In this document: one piece after another, positions 1 through 11,949 of the stretch
Layout of the letters: the number at the start of each line of letters is the position of its first letter
Position numbering within the stretch: position 1 is the first letter of the stretch
Assembly (NCBI GenBank): GCA_022829145.1
Contig: CM040753.1
Coordinates: 17,934,384-17,998,383, forward strand
DNA: 64,000 nt
Direction: 5' to 3'
Source of the DNA: Albula goreensis
Taxonomy: Eukaryota; Chordata; Actinopteri; Albuliformes; Albulidae
Made by a program: the position numbers and the translations under genes
Notes under the pieces: model-generated
What the model was told of the DNA's origin: nothing
What the model saw: only the letters and a program-made list of their open reading frames with translations
Databases searched by the model: none

Positions 1-1980
1 GGTTCACCGAATATCTGCTCTAAATTGATATAAACAATACGTACAGTTTAATACAAAAAAAGTAAAACAATATGTATAGCTATTTCTTAGGAGCTCTACA
101 TACTGGGGTTTAATCTTGGCGAAACATGGTCTGGTACAGCACTTCCTGTCCAGAGCAAAAAAGCCAGGAAAGCTTTTGAAGTGAAGTACCCAATTTATCA
201 CAGAACTCGTAATATGTGTTGCAATCATTGTTCTGTTTGAACTGTAGGTGATCCAATATTCAGAAAATATGAGATCATAACCTAATTTGAAACAAGGCCC
301 ATTTCTAAAAGTGAGAATTATAATTTAAATCATTAAAATATTCTGCTGATGTTTCATTTCCATGGGAACAATACCAGTCATTGTAGGTTTATGATCACAA
401 ACCCTTTGGAGTTATTAAATGAAAACATATTTCATTCTGAGGACAATGAAAACAACTTCAACTATAAAAGAACACCTAACACAGAGAAATAATTCAAGTA
501 AATAAGTGTAATGTTGATGCAAACCTGAAAATGTCAAGCCCCCAAATTGTCAGCTGGTAATGTGGAGATTGAATCTTGCCAACCTTTAACATTAATATAT
601 CTTGCTGCTTTGTGATGGTGTCCATGTATGAGATAATATGGGAACCTCCATGGGAGGTATACTGTTTCTGCTCACGTTATCCTCAACTCACAATACCTGC
701 AAACAATGCTGTTTTGTAATTGGATATTGAAGAAAGCCTGCATGAATCAAGACACTCAACCTCTGATGCCGTGTTATGAAAAATGTGTATCGGGAGGCTA
801 TATGCTGCAATAGACACAATAGCTTTTCAGGCTCCTAGTGTGAGGCCTGACAATTGAAGTTATGTAAACTGCTCATTCAGAAATTATATTCCAAATTGTG
901 CATAGTTATCATTCTCTAGTTTTTGTGGTGTATCCGGGATGCAAATGTGGTCATTGCTAAACATTCAGGAGGAAAAAAACTGTACAGTAAAAAAAAAGGG
1001 AAAACAGGGATGTTTGATGAAACAGGTACACACACCAGTTTTACAACTACATGTTAGAGGAAAAGTGTGCGTTAGTCAGGAATGCTTCGACTGTGTGAAA
1101 TGTGAATCCGCTGTGCTCGGCGAAAAAAGGCGCTCCCTCGTTTTGCACAGTGTGTCAGAATGCTTAAAAATGACTGACAGCTGCACCTTGTCTGCCAGGC
1201 CAGTGAAGTAGCTGAAAGCAGGGAGTGGGCGAGGTTTAACCCTCTTGCGTCCTGGACAGCTGCCCTGTCGGTCGGCCCTATGGGCCACACAGCACACCGT
1301 AAATTCTCCCTAAAGAGGATTTACTTTTTACTCTAATGGAGGCTGTAAATTTAAGATTCTTGGGCCCCCTTCTTACTCTTTTTTTTATCTCTCCCTGTTT
1401 TCTCATTCCCCTTCTCTAAGGCATGAGTCCTGTCCAGGTTTTACTGGTAAAACAGATAGTTGTTAACTTGAATGAATGAAGTATAACATCTAAAACTTTT
1501 TTTAGACTTGAGAAATTTATTATTGTATTTCTTGTGTGTCTGTATATGTCAGATAGGTATGAAGTATTCTCTTTACTGGACTTAATTAGCTTTTCTCCCA
1601 TGAATTTTGTATTTTTAAATAGCTGTACTATTACTTGAAAAAGTTTTACTTATGAGATCCATGTTGGTAAGATCATCACCTCATCTGAATTTAGCAGAGA
1701 GCACATAGGTAAACATGTAAACTGTTTTATATAAATATGTACATTTTTGTTTGTTTTCTGAAAATGAAAATGATTGTCAGAGAGGACATATGATATGATA
1801 ACAGTTGTGCTCAAGTATTAAAGCTTGTTGGTGCTTCAGAAGCTAATAGAAATGTTTTTATAAGAAAACTGTGGCTATATTTATCATTCAAATTAAAATC
1901 TGAATTCAAAGTGGACAGCCATAGTAAGTAGTACTAACTTGCTTACTATGACTAGATTAAGCCTGTGTGTGTATATGCAC

Positions 1981-1981
<1 letters not shown>

Positions 1982-2025
<44 letters not shown>
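1982..2025. repeat. (TG)n microsatellite
   Basis: A nearly pure TG dinucleotide tract that grades into GCGCGC and CATGCAGGCGCG at its right end. Alternating purine-pyrimidine sequence of this kind can adopt Z-DNA. It lies about 160 bp left of the 39-bp minisatellite. Confidence 0.95.
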
Positions 2026-2033
<8 letters not shown>

Positions 2034-2186
2034 AGGCGCGTGTTCTCTGTTGTCAACATCTCCATACTGGAGCAGCTGCTGCAGTTTGAGATTACAGTAT
2101 GTCAGTTCAGCATGTTTGCTGTGAGGGTGATCTGGCAGAAATGGATCACTTGATAATGACCCCTCAGTATAACTGTCACAGCTGTG

Positions 2187-2392
2187 CACATTAAGACAAG
2201 CTGAAAGTCGTGTCATGTGACCCAGCACATTAAGACAAGCTGAAAGTCGTGTCATGTGACCCAGCACATTAAGACAAGCTGAAAGTCGTGTCATGTGACC
2301 CAGCACATTAAGACAAGCTGAAAGTCGTGTCATGTGACCCAGCACATTAAGACAAGCTGAAAGTCGTGTCATGTGACCCAGCACATTAAGAG
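2187..2392. repeat. 39-bp minisatellite, five perfect copies plus a partial
   Basis: Units begin at 2187, 2226, 2265, 2304 and 2343, with a truncated sixth at 2382. Each unit begins CACATTAAGACAAGCTGAAA and ends GTCATGTGACCCAG. The five full copies read as identical, which implies recent expansion or homogenisation. Because 39 is divisible by three, a long open frame runs through on the minus strand with a 13-residue repeat. I regard that frame as a by-product of the repeat rather than a gene. Confidence 0.95.
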
Positions 2393-3029
2393 CTGATGTG
2401 TGAACAAATGAGGAAATGACAAATGTGAATCCCTCTTTTTCATGCATGAATGCCATTCTGTAACATAAACAGTACAATATAGATTTTAAATAGATATATA
2501 ATCTTAACAGTAGAATATGTGTTCATGTTATAAGACATATTAAGCCATGTTCCTACTTGCCTAAATGTTCTGATCACCTGCACTGTTTATGCAAGGTTTT
2601 TTTTAAAAAAACATTATTTTGGATTTCTTTTATCACACCATGGGTTGCTCATCAGAAATGTATTGAATAAGTTGTTGTTTATCTGGACATTGCCTTCATG
2701 TGAGTGGCTTACTCGGAGCCTGTGAGGTATAAAAGTGAAAATGTTAGGTTTCAATGGCCCTTTAACAGAAATGAACTATGACCTTAAATAGGTCCACGTG
2801 TAAGGTGAGTATGTTGTAAGCTATGTTCTATGAGGTGATGCTATAAAGAAAGTTGCAATTTAGACAGGTATAGAGCACATAGTGACCATGAAATCAGTGG
2901 AGTCATCCACAGCTGCTCTTCCTTAGTCAGTGGGAGAAGGTCTCTTTGTGGGACAGATACCACAAAAAAACAAATTGCTCTTATAATTATATTTTTTTCT
3001 TTCTCTCTGAATGTCTCTCTCTGTTGTAG

Positions 3030-3176
3030 GTCCTATTTGCTCTAAATCAGACCCTTCTCCAACATGAGGGAGTCCGAGCGGGCAGTCTACAGGGCTCCTA
3101 TACTACTGAGGACCTCATCACACACTACAACTGTGGGGACCTCAGCTCCATCATCTTCAATCATGACACCTCCCAG
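3030..3176 (+). CDS. TRABD2B: TRABD2B exon A (TIKI domain, central part)
   Basis: 147 nt, 49 codons, phase 0 at both ends. The acceptor is TTGTAG and the donor is CAG followed by GTCAGA, with an unusual C at +3. It encodes [11 protein letters not shown], an RAGSLQ segment, and [20 protein letters not shown] then NHDTSQ. These are typical TIKI residues, including an NQT sequon and the conserved NCGD. It is not long enough to stand out as an open frame, and was found by reading the translation beside the splice sites. Confidence 0.93.
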
Positions 3177-6100
3177 GTCAGAGAGGTTGACAAGCAACCA
3201 GCAGCATTCTCCCTGATATGGCCCACAATGCTACTGGGAACTTGATCACTCAGGCAAGCCACATGGCTTGGCCACACAAACCCACAGAAAAGAGATTATA
3301 AATGATTGTTTACTTTTTAAAATACAAGTATGTTTTAAAAATATATTTTCAGGTGAGTTAAATTGGATGAGATCTTTCATCCTTGATCATCCAAAGATGC
3401 TACTTTTCAACCCCTAGTGTACCTTAAACAAGCATTTGCAATTGTAAGGCTATTGTTAAAGGGAAAAAAATGGGGATAATTGTTGAATTCTGAAAAGTGC
3501 CAGGTCAGTAAAAGCATGAGTAAATTGACCATAAAAAGTAATCATTCTGACCTCCACCTAAAACAACTTTTCAAATGACACAATGTAGGCTTTTGGCTAA
3601 CTGCAGATGTGACCTAGTTATCCTTTTTTATTTACTGAGCAAATGAGGGGACATTATTAAGACTCAGAATACCTCTCCAGCCATGATTTGTACTTGAGAG
3701 GGAGAATCAATTTTGTGGCATCAACTGTGAAAACAATGGCCTCCTGTTTAAAAGTTTCCCCCTTTCTAAGGACCTTCATAATCTTTCCCCAGTTCACCTC
3801 TATCTCCTATATTACCTATGTTATGTTCTAAATTGAAAGTTTTCTTTTTATTCTTTAAATTTTAATTTGACTTCACTTTCTCTCATCTCTGGAGTTGAAA
3901 AAATCATTTGAAGTATATTTATCATGATATTTTCTGAAAAGTCCTTATGTTTTGAACATATTTCAGTGAGACACTGGCTGTGATACTGTAGACAAGTTAA
4001 ATATGTAAAGCAGGGACACTGCAGTGCCTTGGACAACAATCAAACTGTTTCATTTAAATATATAGCCTTGGTCCGGCCTTTTTACTCAAGGATTGTAACC
4101 AAGGGAGTACATTTGGACATCTGTTGGAATTAACATTGAACATCTTACTGTGAGTAGGATTAGGTTCAAAATATTAAACTGTAGTAGGGTTATATCAACC
4201 AGAGAAGTAATGTACACCCTAAGTAATGAAGTGCAGACTATCAGATGAATAGTGCAACCAAGAAATGTTGACTGAAGTCACACACTCGAATGATTCTAAA
4301 ATGGCATTTGCTAATAAAGAATTTAGATTTTACTATCTATATCTTGTTCCTAAAGCTTTTATGGGATCTTAATCAATACATGTAATTTTGTAGATTAAAA
4401 GAGTGAATGAAATAGGCTGAATGAGCACTGCAGGAGAATTAAGGGCTATGATTACCTTCAACATTGCATGGCTACAGAAGGCCAGCTCACACCTGTTTCA
4501 CATATCAATATGTGTACTGGCATTGTGAAGCACATGCTATAACAGTGAAATATCCATAATGTTAACCAGCCAAACAGATCTATTGCAGTCTTTTTCAAAG
4601 GCAAAGGCTGGGGAGCAGGTGTTCCCTTGATAAATTGGCTGTAATCTTGAACCGCTGTGTGCGCACAGCTCCATCTTCATTACGTTTTTGGCTGATGGGC
4701 TGCAGGCAGGAGAGGTTAATGCATTTCAACACCAGCTAGTCTGCTCAGGAAAATGCTCAAGAGGTGCCTAAATGCAGGACATCAAGAGACAAGGTGGAGA
4801 ATGGAGAAAGCTGGGAACAGGGTGAGAGAGAAAGAGCAAAAGAGAGAGAGAGAGGAAGGGGGAGAGAGAAACAGAGAGAGTGGGAGAGAGGAGGAAGTGA
4901 GGAAATATTTCCCTGTCGCTCCAGATTTCCTGAAAAAGGTAGGATAAACTGCAACTAATGGACCCTCCTGTGATAAGTTATCTGTTTGCGGTTCACCCCC
5001 AACTCCCTGAGCGCTTTATTCTCTGTTTTTGTTAAACTCTCGAGCGGCCCCCATAAATCAGCGCCCCCTGTTTAGGCCTCCCAGTGTCGGGCCTTATCGG
5101 TCAGGACCTGGCAGACCTGTGGACCCCGAAAGTGCTAACTGCTAACTGGAGCAGGCTGGGCCATGGGGAACCCCCCTGGGCACTCGGGGGGAGCGCGGGC
5201 TGCAATGGGGGAAGAATGAGAGTCACACACTTGTGAACACATTAAACATACACCGGAGCTTCCTCCTAAATAAAACACATTCCAGACTTGGAACACTGGG
5301 GAAAAAAGTTGAAATTTAAGGAGTCATTTATCATTTCATGCAGAGACTGTCTGAAAAAGAAGTGATTCCTCTTCAATGTTTTCTTCATGGAACCTTGTTA
5401 GACTAGTCTTATTTTTCTTGTCAATTCTAGATGTACGTTGTAGTATTCAGAGAGTGTGTTGGGTCTCCAATGACCTTGAAATAGCGATGGACAGTCAAAC
5501 AGTGATCTGCCAGTGCTCCACTTCTGTTACAGATTCAGTAGGATATAGACAAATTTCTCTGAGCTCGGTGCTTGTGCAGAGAGAAGTATGGCACGAAACA
5601 CTGTTAATACTTCTAAAATGAATGTTTTACTTTGTCAAGGTGTTTTAATCCAAGTGGAATCATTCGTCGTCAAAATAAAAAGTTAGTATTGGAAGCATTT
5701 AAAGTGTGCCAGAGGATTTCTCATGTATTACATTGGAGCAGTGTTCAACAATCCACATACAACCTTCAGCATCTCAGCAGAACTTGAACATTTATTTCTG
5801 TGACTATGTGTTTCTTTTACCTGTTTTCTTCATTGTACCTGTATAAGTAAACTTATTTCTACAAGAAAAAAAACAAGAAGATAGGCACACGCTAACATAC
5901 TCACATGTACACACTTTGTTAAATATCACTTCTACATTCCATGTTGAAATAAGATCAGTGCTAACACCTGGTAGCTTTTTACAGAGGTTATTTGGAACTG
6001 CTTTCTTTTTCCCAGAGGCATTGATGCAAATAACAGTGACATGACTGATAGACGTCTAACACCTGTGTCCTCAGGTGTTCTTGCACACCCTGTGGATCCA

Positions 6101-9100
6101 GACCGGTGCTGACACTGGAGCCACCCAGTGGATCAGAAACACAGGCCAGGCACAGTGGGGCTCCAGTGGTCATACAGGGTCAGGCTTTAAGTATGATGAA
6201 GGGCTTTCTAGGGAAACCCCGCCCTACCCCACCAGCTAACTAGCCTCCCTGCATCTCTCCTGTCCCTCACTGACATCTGACCTTCTGACCTCTCTGCCGC
6301 TCTGACTTCCCACTCTCTCTATTCCTCTCTCTCCCTCCTTCTCTCTCTCTCTCCTTTCCCTCACTCTGCCTCCTGGGGATTTGTCTGCTCTTCAGGAAGT
6401 GAAGAGGAACTTGTTTCTAGCAAATGCTTTGGCCTGGGATCATCTGGGAGTGGGAAGGCAATACTCCCAGAGCCGTGTGGTGATCCGCCTCAGGTGCTGT
6501 CTGCTGTAGCAGCAGCGGTTAAGCAGGGGCTGTGGGTGTTGACCAGCTGTCAGCAGTGCTGCCTCCAGCCCACTGGTTGTGTGTATGATGCAAAGGGGTT
6601 TAATATCTTCAAAAAAATCCAAAAATGCCTGCAGATATGTGGAAAAAAAGTGTGAAGTGCAGACATTTTGGCCAGTTGCTCTTCAGCGATGCAGTCATTG
6701 ATTTTGACATCTTTTTTCATGCTTCGGCCCACAGGGGTACTGTGGATAGTTCGTGAGTGTGTGTGTGTGTACAGAAAGAATTTTCCAAAACCAGTGGACT
6801 GTTATGCCAGACTAAGTAAAATAAGAATTGACACACTTGAATGAAGCTGTTGAATAGTGTTGCAGAATCTAATTAATAATTTATACAACAGCAGGTCTCA
6901 TTATTTTAATGACAGTAACTCATCAAATTGCAAGAGAATTATTTCCCTCTAGTTAATTTTTCTTATTATGCAATATTTAAATAGATGTCACTCAGAAGAA
7001 TGTGAGAATTCTCACAAACAAGAATTAAAATAAAACATAAAAATTTTATATAATTTCTGCTTGGATCTGCTGCCTAATGACACCAGTCCCTCTTAATTTT
7101 AATATATCGATATCAGCTATGTGTCTGTGATTCTTTGTATGCCAGAAAGATCATCATGTTCTTTTTTGGTTTCCTTTGTCATTCTCATTTGCTGGTATTT
7201 GAAGCTTTTCATTCCAATATTTTTGACATGAATAGATCATACATTTTTTGGTCTTCATCTCAGAGTCCTGAGCGCATAACCTTTGAAGCCATAACAGGGG
7301 GGGAAAAGTCATTAAGGTGGCCAGAAAATGACATCAGCTCATTCTGAATGCCGTTCCTGATAACAAAATTTTCATTCCCAAATATTTCCACGAATACAGC
7401 CATTTCCCTTTTGTGGTCCATATGGCTATGGTTATGTTTGAGATATTCCATGGAAAAATAGGATGAATACAGTGAGCGCCAAACATACTGTCTCCTGTAC
7501 AAAACTGATGACACTTTCATACAGAATATAAAGTGTGCTGGTCACATGTAATGTTTATGAGCCCTGTGAATTCCTCATATCTTTTCATTTCTACATACGT
7601 TTAAATGCAGGTGATTATGCAATCAATGTATTTATCATCTGCACATAATTTAAGAGCGCTAAAAAAGGTTTATTATGAACTCTCCACCTATTTAGCAGTT
7701 GTTAAGGTGCTATGAATAGCAATGTTACATAAGGATTTAAAATGAAATACACCATTTGTCCTTCTTATATATCTGAATCATACGTTTAATCTTCCCAAAT
7801 CCACTGTTAACAGCCCCAGAGATCAGAGTTAACTCTTGCCAAAACGAACACATTAACCACATGGCTATAAAAATGACTGGGCCCAGTGGTGTGATTTCCA
7901 GTTGGAGTCACACTTCGCTCTGATGTCTGTCTCAAATTCACCTCTCTCAATTCTTTCCCAGGTCATTTAATCTCTCAGAAGACTATCTTCATAGTCTTGA
8001 GGAACTATTGTCTCTGTAGAGGCATAACAACAGCCAAACTTCTGAGATTTACTTTGCAATAAAACAATGGTCAATTACTTCTGGTTAATCATCTTGTGTA
8101 GGTAGGATACACAAGATGCTTATTTTCCAGATGCTCTGTCAAAGATTTTGCATCTGGAGTAGAGTCTACTATCTCCCTACTGCTGCCGTCACATGAGTGG
8201 CACAAAGGCCCATTTAGAACAAAGCTACAAAAGCAGGGAAGAAGAGCTTCTGTGTGTTGCTGAGTAAAGTCTACAAACCACACATTAAAGTGATATTCAG
8301 TTCTCTCTCTCTCCTCCTCCCTCTCTCCCTGATTACAGCTCCCTCACTTCACAAACAGCTCCCTGCCAGCACATGACCGCTCCACCGCCCAACAGATTGA
8401 CAGTTACTTCCGGCAGGAGCTCATCTACAAGCGGAACCAGAGGATGGCGAGTAGAGTCTCTGCCCTCATGCAACGCAGCCCCACTCAGACCTTCTTCTTT
8501 GCCTTTGGTGCAGGTCAGTGGGCAGGGTTTGGAGGGGGTAGGGGAAGGGAAAGTTTCTTGTGTCATAGCCATGGTAACATGGAACACAGATATGGTAATG
8601 TGGAACCTCAAATCACACAACTCAGGGTACTGTATGACTGTGACTGTAGAACACCCCTGTTGAACATGTGGCTGGTGAAGCAACAGAAAGGGACTGGCTA
8701 TACAGAGAGCACTGGGAGAGTGGTGACATCACCGGGGGGTGTGGCCAGGTGAGCTGTAGCAGGGTCCAGATGGAAAGAGAAAGAAAGAGAGAGAGATACA
8801 TTTTTGGATACATTTTCAATTAAGCCATCTCATTACATTCCCATCTCAATGTTGCCTGTGTTAAAACTCCAATATACACAAACCGCCTGGAATCAAACAA
8901 CATTTATTCTTGCCTTTCACTTGACAAATAACTCCAAGTGTTACTGTTTTTGCAATAAACATACAATAACTGCAGCTAGTGTAACTTTTTCCAGTACAAA
9001 TACAGTAACGGCAAATGTTATGTTTTCTTCCTAGTACAAATACAATGGTTGCAATTGTTACTTTTTTTCCCCCAGTACAAATTCAATAACTGCAAGTGTT

Positions 9101-11864
9101 ACTTCATTCCAACACAAATATCATATTTTTTCATTAGCACTGGTGATGGCTGGATGGCTGGACTGGTCTTGCTGAGCTCTGGAAGAGAAAAGTGAGCTGT
9201 GATGTGAATGAAAGGGAGGGAGCAGTGAGAGGCTGATGTCTGGAGTTCCCCAGCCCCTAGTTAGTGTAAATGGAGCAGAGCGAGGAGCGAGATGACCACA
9301 CACCTCTGTGCCTGGTGTCCCCTGCACGCGTCCTGTCCTGTACAGCGTTCTATCCCTTCCAGCTGAGGGGTAGAGGTGTAGTTTGGGGAAAGGGGTCATT
9401 TGGATAGTACCAGGATGGTAAATGACTTACCCTGCCTGTCATTTGGCAAAGAGGATTGTGTTGGTAGCCATACTGTTCATATGTCCTTATTAACCCCTCC
9501 TATCCAACCTGATGTGTGTGTGTGTCTGTGATATGTTGCTTGGGTTCTAGTGCAGCCCTGTGTGATTAACACGGATCACCAGGCTTTGTCCCTTGTGTGC
9601 TATTCACTCTTTTGCCTCCTCTGCTCTCAGGTTCACTGCATCTCTATCCAGCTGAGTGCAGACCATGTGTGTATGTTTGTGTATGTGTCTGTGGGCATGT
9701 GTGTGCATATATTTATATATGTGTGTGTGTGTATACGTTTCTGTGTACGTGTGTATGTATGTGTTTCCTCTGCACCCACAACCACCGCTTAATAATGCAA
9801 CCAGACACCCACTCATCGACACAGCCACCCACCCCTCCAACAATGTAGTGTTCCAGGTTTTTACAAGATGGAGGTGGCACCCCTATGTGTGTGTGGATGA
9901 GGGAGAGAGACCTGTCATACCAATCTGTGAGAACTTGCTTTTTCTCTTTCCTCCTTAACGTCTTCCACTCTCACTCTGTCTCTTTCTCTTCTTTTCTCAA
10001 GTATTGTCTGTCTGTTTCTGTAGCTCAACTGGCTATTGAGTCTCACATTTTTCTCCTCACCTGTCTGTGTATTTGTCTGTCTGTCTTCAAGTATATCTTT
10101 GTGTTTCATATTTTCTCCAGCCTCTGTAGCTGATTGTCAATCTTTCAGTCTTTGTTTTCATTTATTCCATCAGTCTCTCTGGTTGTTTGCCTCTCTGTCT
10201 GTGTGTACAGAGGAAATGTCAGACCCCTCTCCGGCTCTCCATCCACGCCAGCATCGCCCCATTCATCCAGCGAGAGCGCTGAAATCTCTGTTTATCAGAA
10301 CTTGCTTTCTCCATCTGGCTGATATCTATTAACCGCCCCCTCCTAGCAGGATTTTACTTGGAATGCTTCTCCAGGAACTATTTTGAAAGAAAAAAAACTA
10401 CAGGAATGAAAACAAACATGGAAACTGGGCTCCCAGGTTAAGACATTCTAGAGTTACGCGGGTCATTCCGTGACTTTTCCGGGGGTAATTAAACTATACG
10501 ATGTGTGTATAAAGTGGTTTGGGCAGACCATCCATCTCTGTGGAGGGATCCCCCCCTCCTTCCTTCTCCTTCCTCTCTCTTGTTGCCCAGTCCTAAATTT
10601 TCTTACCCCCTCCTGCCCGCCTCATGGCACACTCTTGCTAGAAGCTCTGGGTAATAGCATTCTCACATAGACCCTTTTTTCCTTTTTTATATGCAAGTTA
10701 TTTTTGAAAGTACTACAGGGAGTAAGACATAACAAGGAGGAGAATGAACAAATAGGAGCCTCCGGGGGGGGGGCATGAGTTTCACTCCCTCTGCTGCCCC
10801 CTATTGGACAGAACCTGATCCAGGGGCCTGAAGAGGAGAGCGTTTGGATGCAGTACTGATACTGTTGGACCAGGATCACAGAGAAAGTGGAAACACACGG
10901 TATAGATATCAGAGAATAGAAGATAATGGAATATAACAGAGTGAAATGGAATGTTCAGTTTCTCCTCATACATACTAAAAATCAATGCATACTGAACAAC
11001 TATTCATGCATGCTATGCATGTATACATACATACATACATACATACATACATACATACATACATACATACGTACATATATACTGCTCTCAGCGTATATGC
11101 TCATTTTTATGTGCTTATTTTTCTGTAGGTCTTGTGATGCAGAAGTAAAGTCACCATGTATGTATCAGCATTTGGATGCATTCCATTTGAGTCTATTTCA
11201 GTCCACTTTCATTTAAGTTCATTTTTATACCAGTATCTGAAAAATCTTCACAGAACACAGTGGACATTTTCCATGTAATTGGCTTTCAGGAATGCACAGA
11301 GCTGCATACTCTTTAGACTGTAGGTAAATGGGATGCTGTATGGGTTAGATGCCCTGTCTGATGTCCTTATGTTATTTGTGAGACCCCAGCTTGACAGCAG
11401 CACCCTGACGAGCAGACCCAGGTCATTAGCAGTGTTCGCAACGATCTCACAGGAGCAGTGATCTCACAGGCTGTTTCCAAATCATGTCACTGTGAATAAA
11501 TACTTCTGACAGGAAGACTTTGCAGGAGAACGTCAGTTTTTATCTCCACCAGCATCAATGTTAACACATAACTTTTAAATTAAAAGCACCTAAGGAAGCT
11601 CCTCTTAATTTCTCATAGTTGCCATTTAGCTTTCATTTCTCATTTGAATGTCATATTTTATGTTCATCAACAACTTCCAGTTTGAAAAATACCAAGAATA
11701 TGGAGAGTCAATGACAATCAGCCATATTTCCATATGTTTATTTTCCCATGGAGCCAGTCTGGATGCTTTTTAAATGGTACTTTGTGCCAGTGACTGGATG
11801 GCTATTAGGGAAGTGTGAAAACATTTCATAACAACAGCATGAAACACATGCTCAGGCACCCCAG

Positions 11865-11949
<85 letters not shown>

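Larger units (their letters stand above)
1..3029 (+). other. TRABD2B: Intron upstream of first visible TRABD2B exon (partial)
   Basis: This is noncoding sequence lying 5' of the first recognisable exon. It ends in a pyrimidine-rich tract and a TTGTAG acceptor at 3024-3029. No exon matching the upstream part of the TIKI domain (the first GTxH motif or the central Glu residues) could be read here, so the intron probably continues beyond the window edge. It carries a (TG)n tract near 1982-2025 and a 39-bp minisatellite, listed separately. The remaining ORFs are short and look random. Confidence 0.75.
3177..8338 (+). other. TRABD2B: TRABD2B intron (5.2 kb)
   Basis: Noncoding. It contains a polypurine (GA)-rich patch near 4820-4900, a GC-rich complex block near 5000-5220, a pyrimidine-rich stretch near 6290-6370, and otherwise AT-rich single-copy-looking sequence. 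It ends with a strong polypyrimidine tract and ATTACAG acceptor at 8332-8338. ORFs such as 7260-7520 on the minus strand have no recognisable domain or splice context. Confidence 0.85.

Noticed and set aside
1893-2477. 194-codon minus-strand frame with a 13-residue repeat
   Set aside because: It is open only because the 39-bp minisatellite is a multiple of three; it also runs through the CA tract. No domain, splice or expression evidence.
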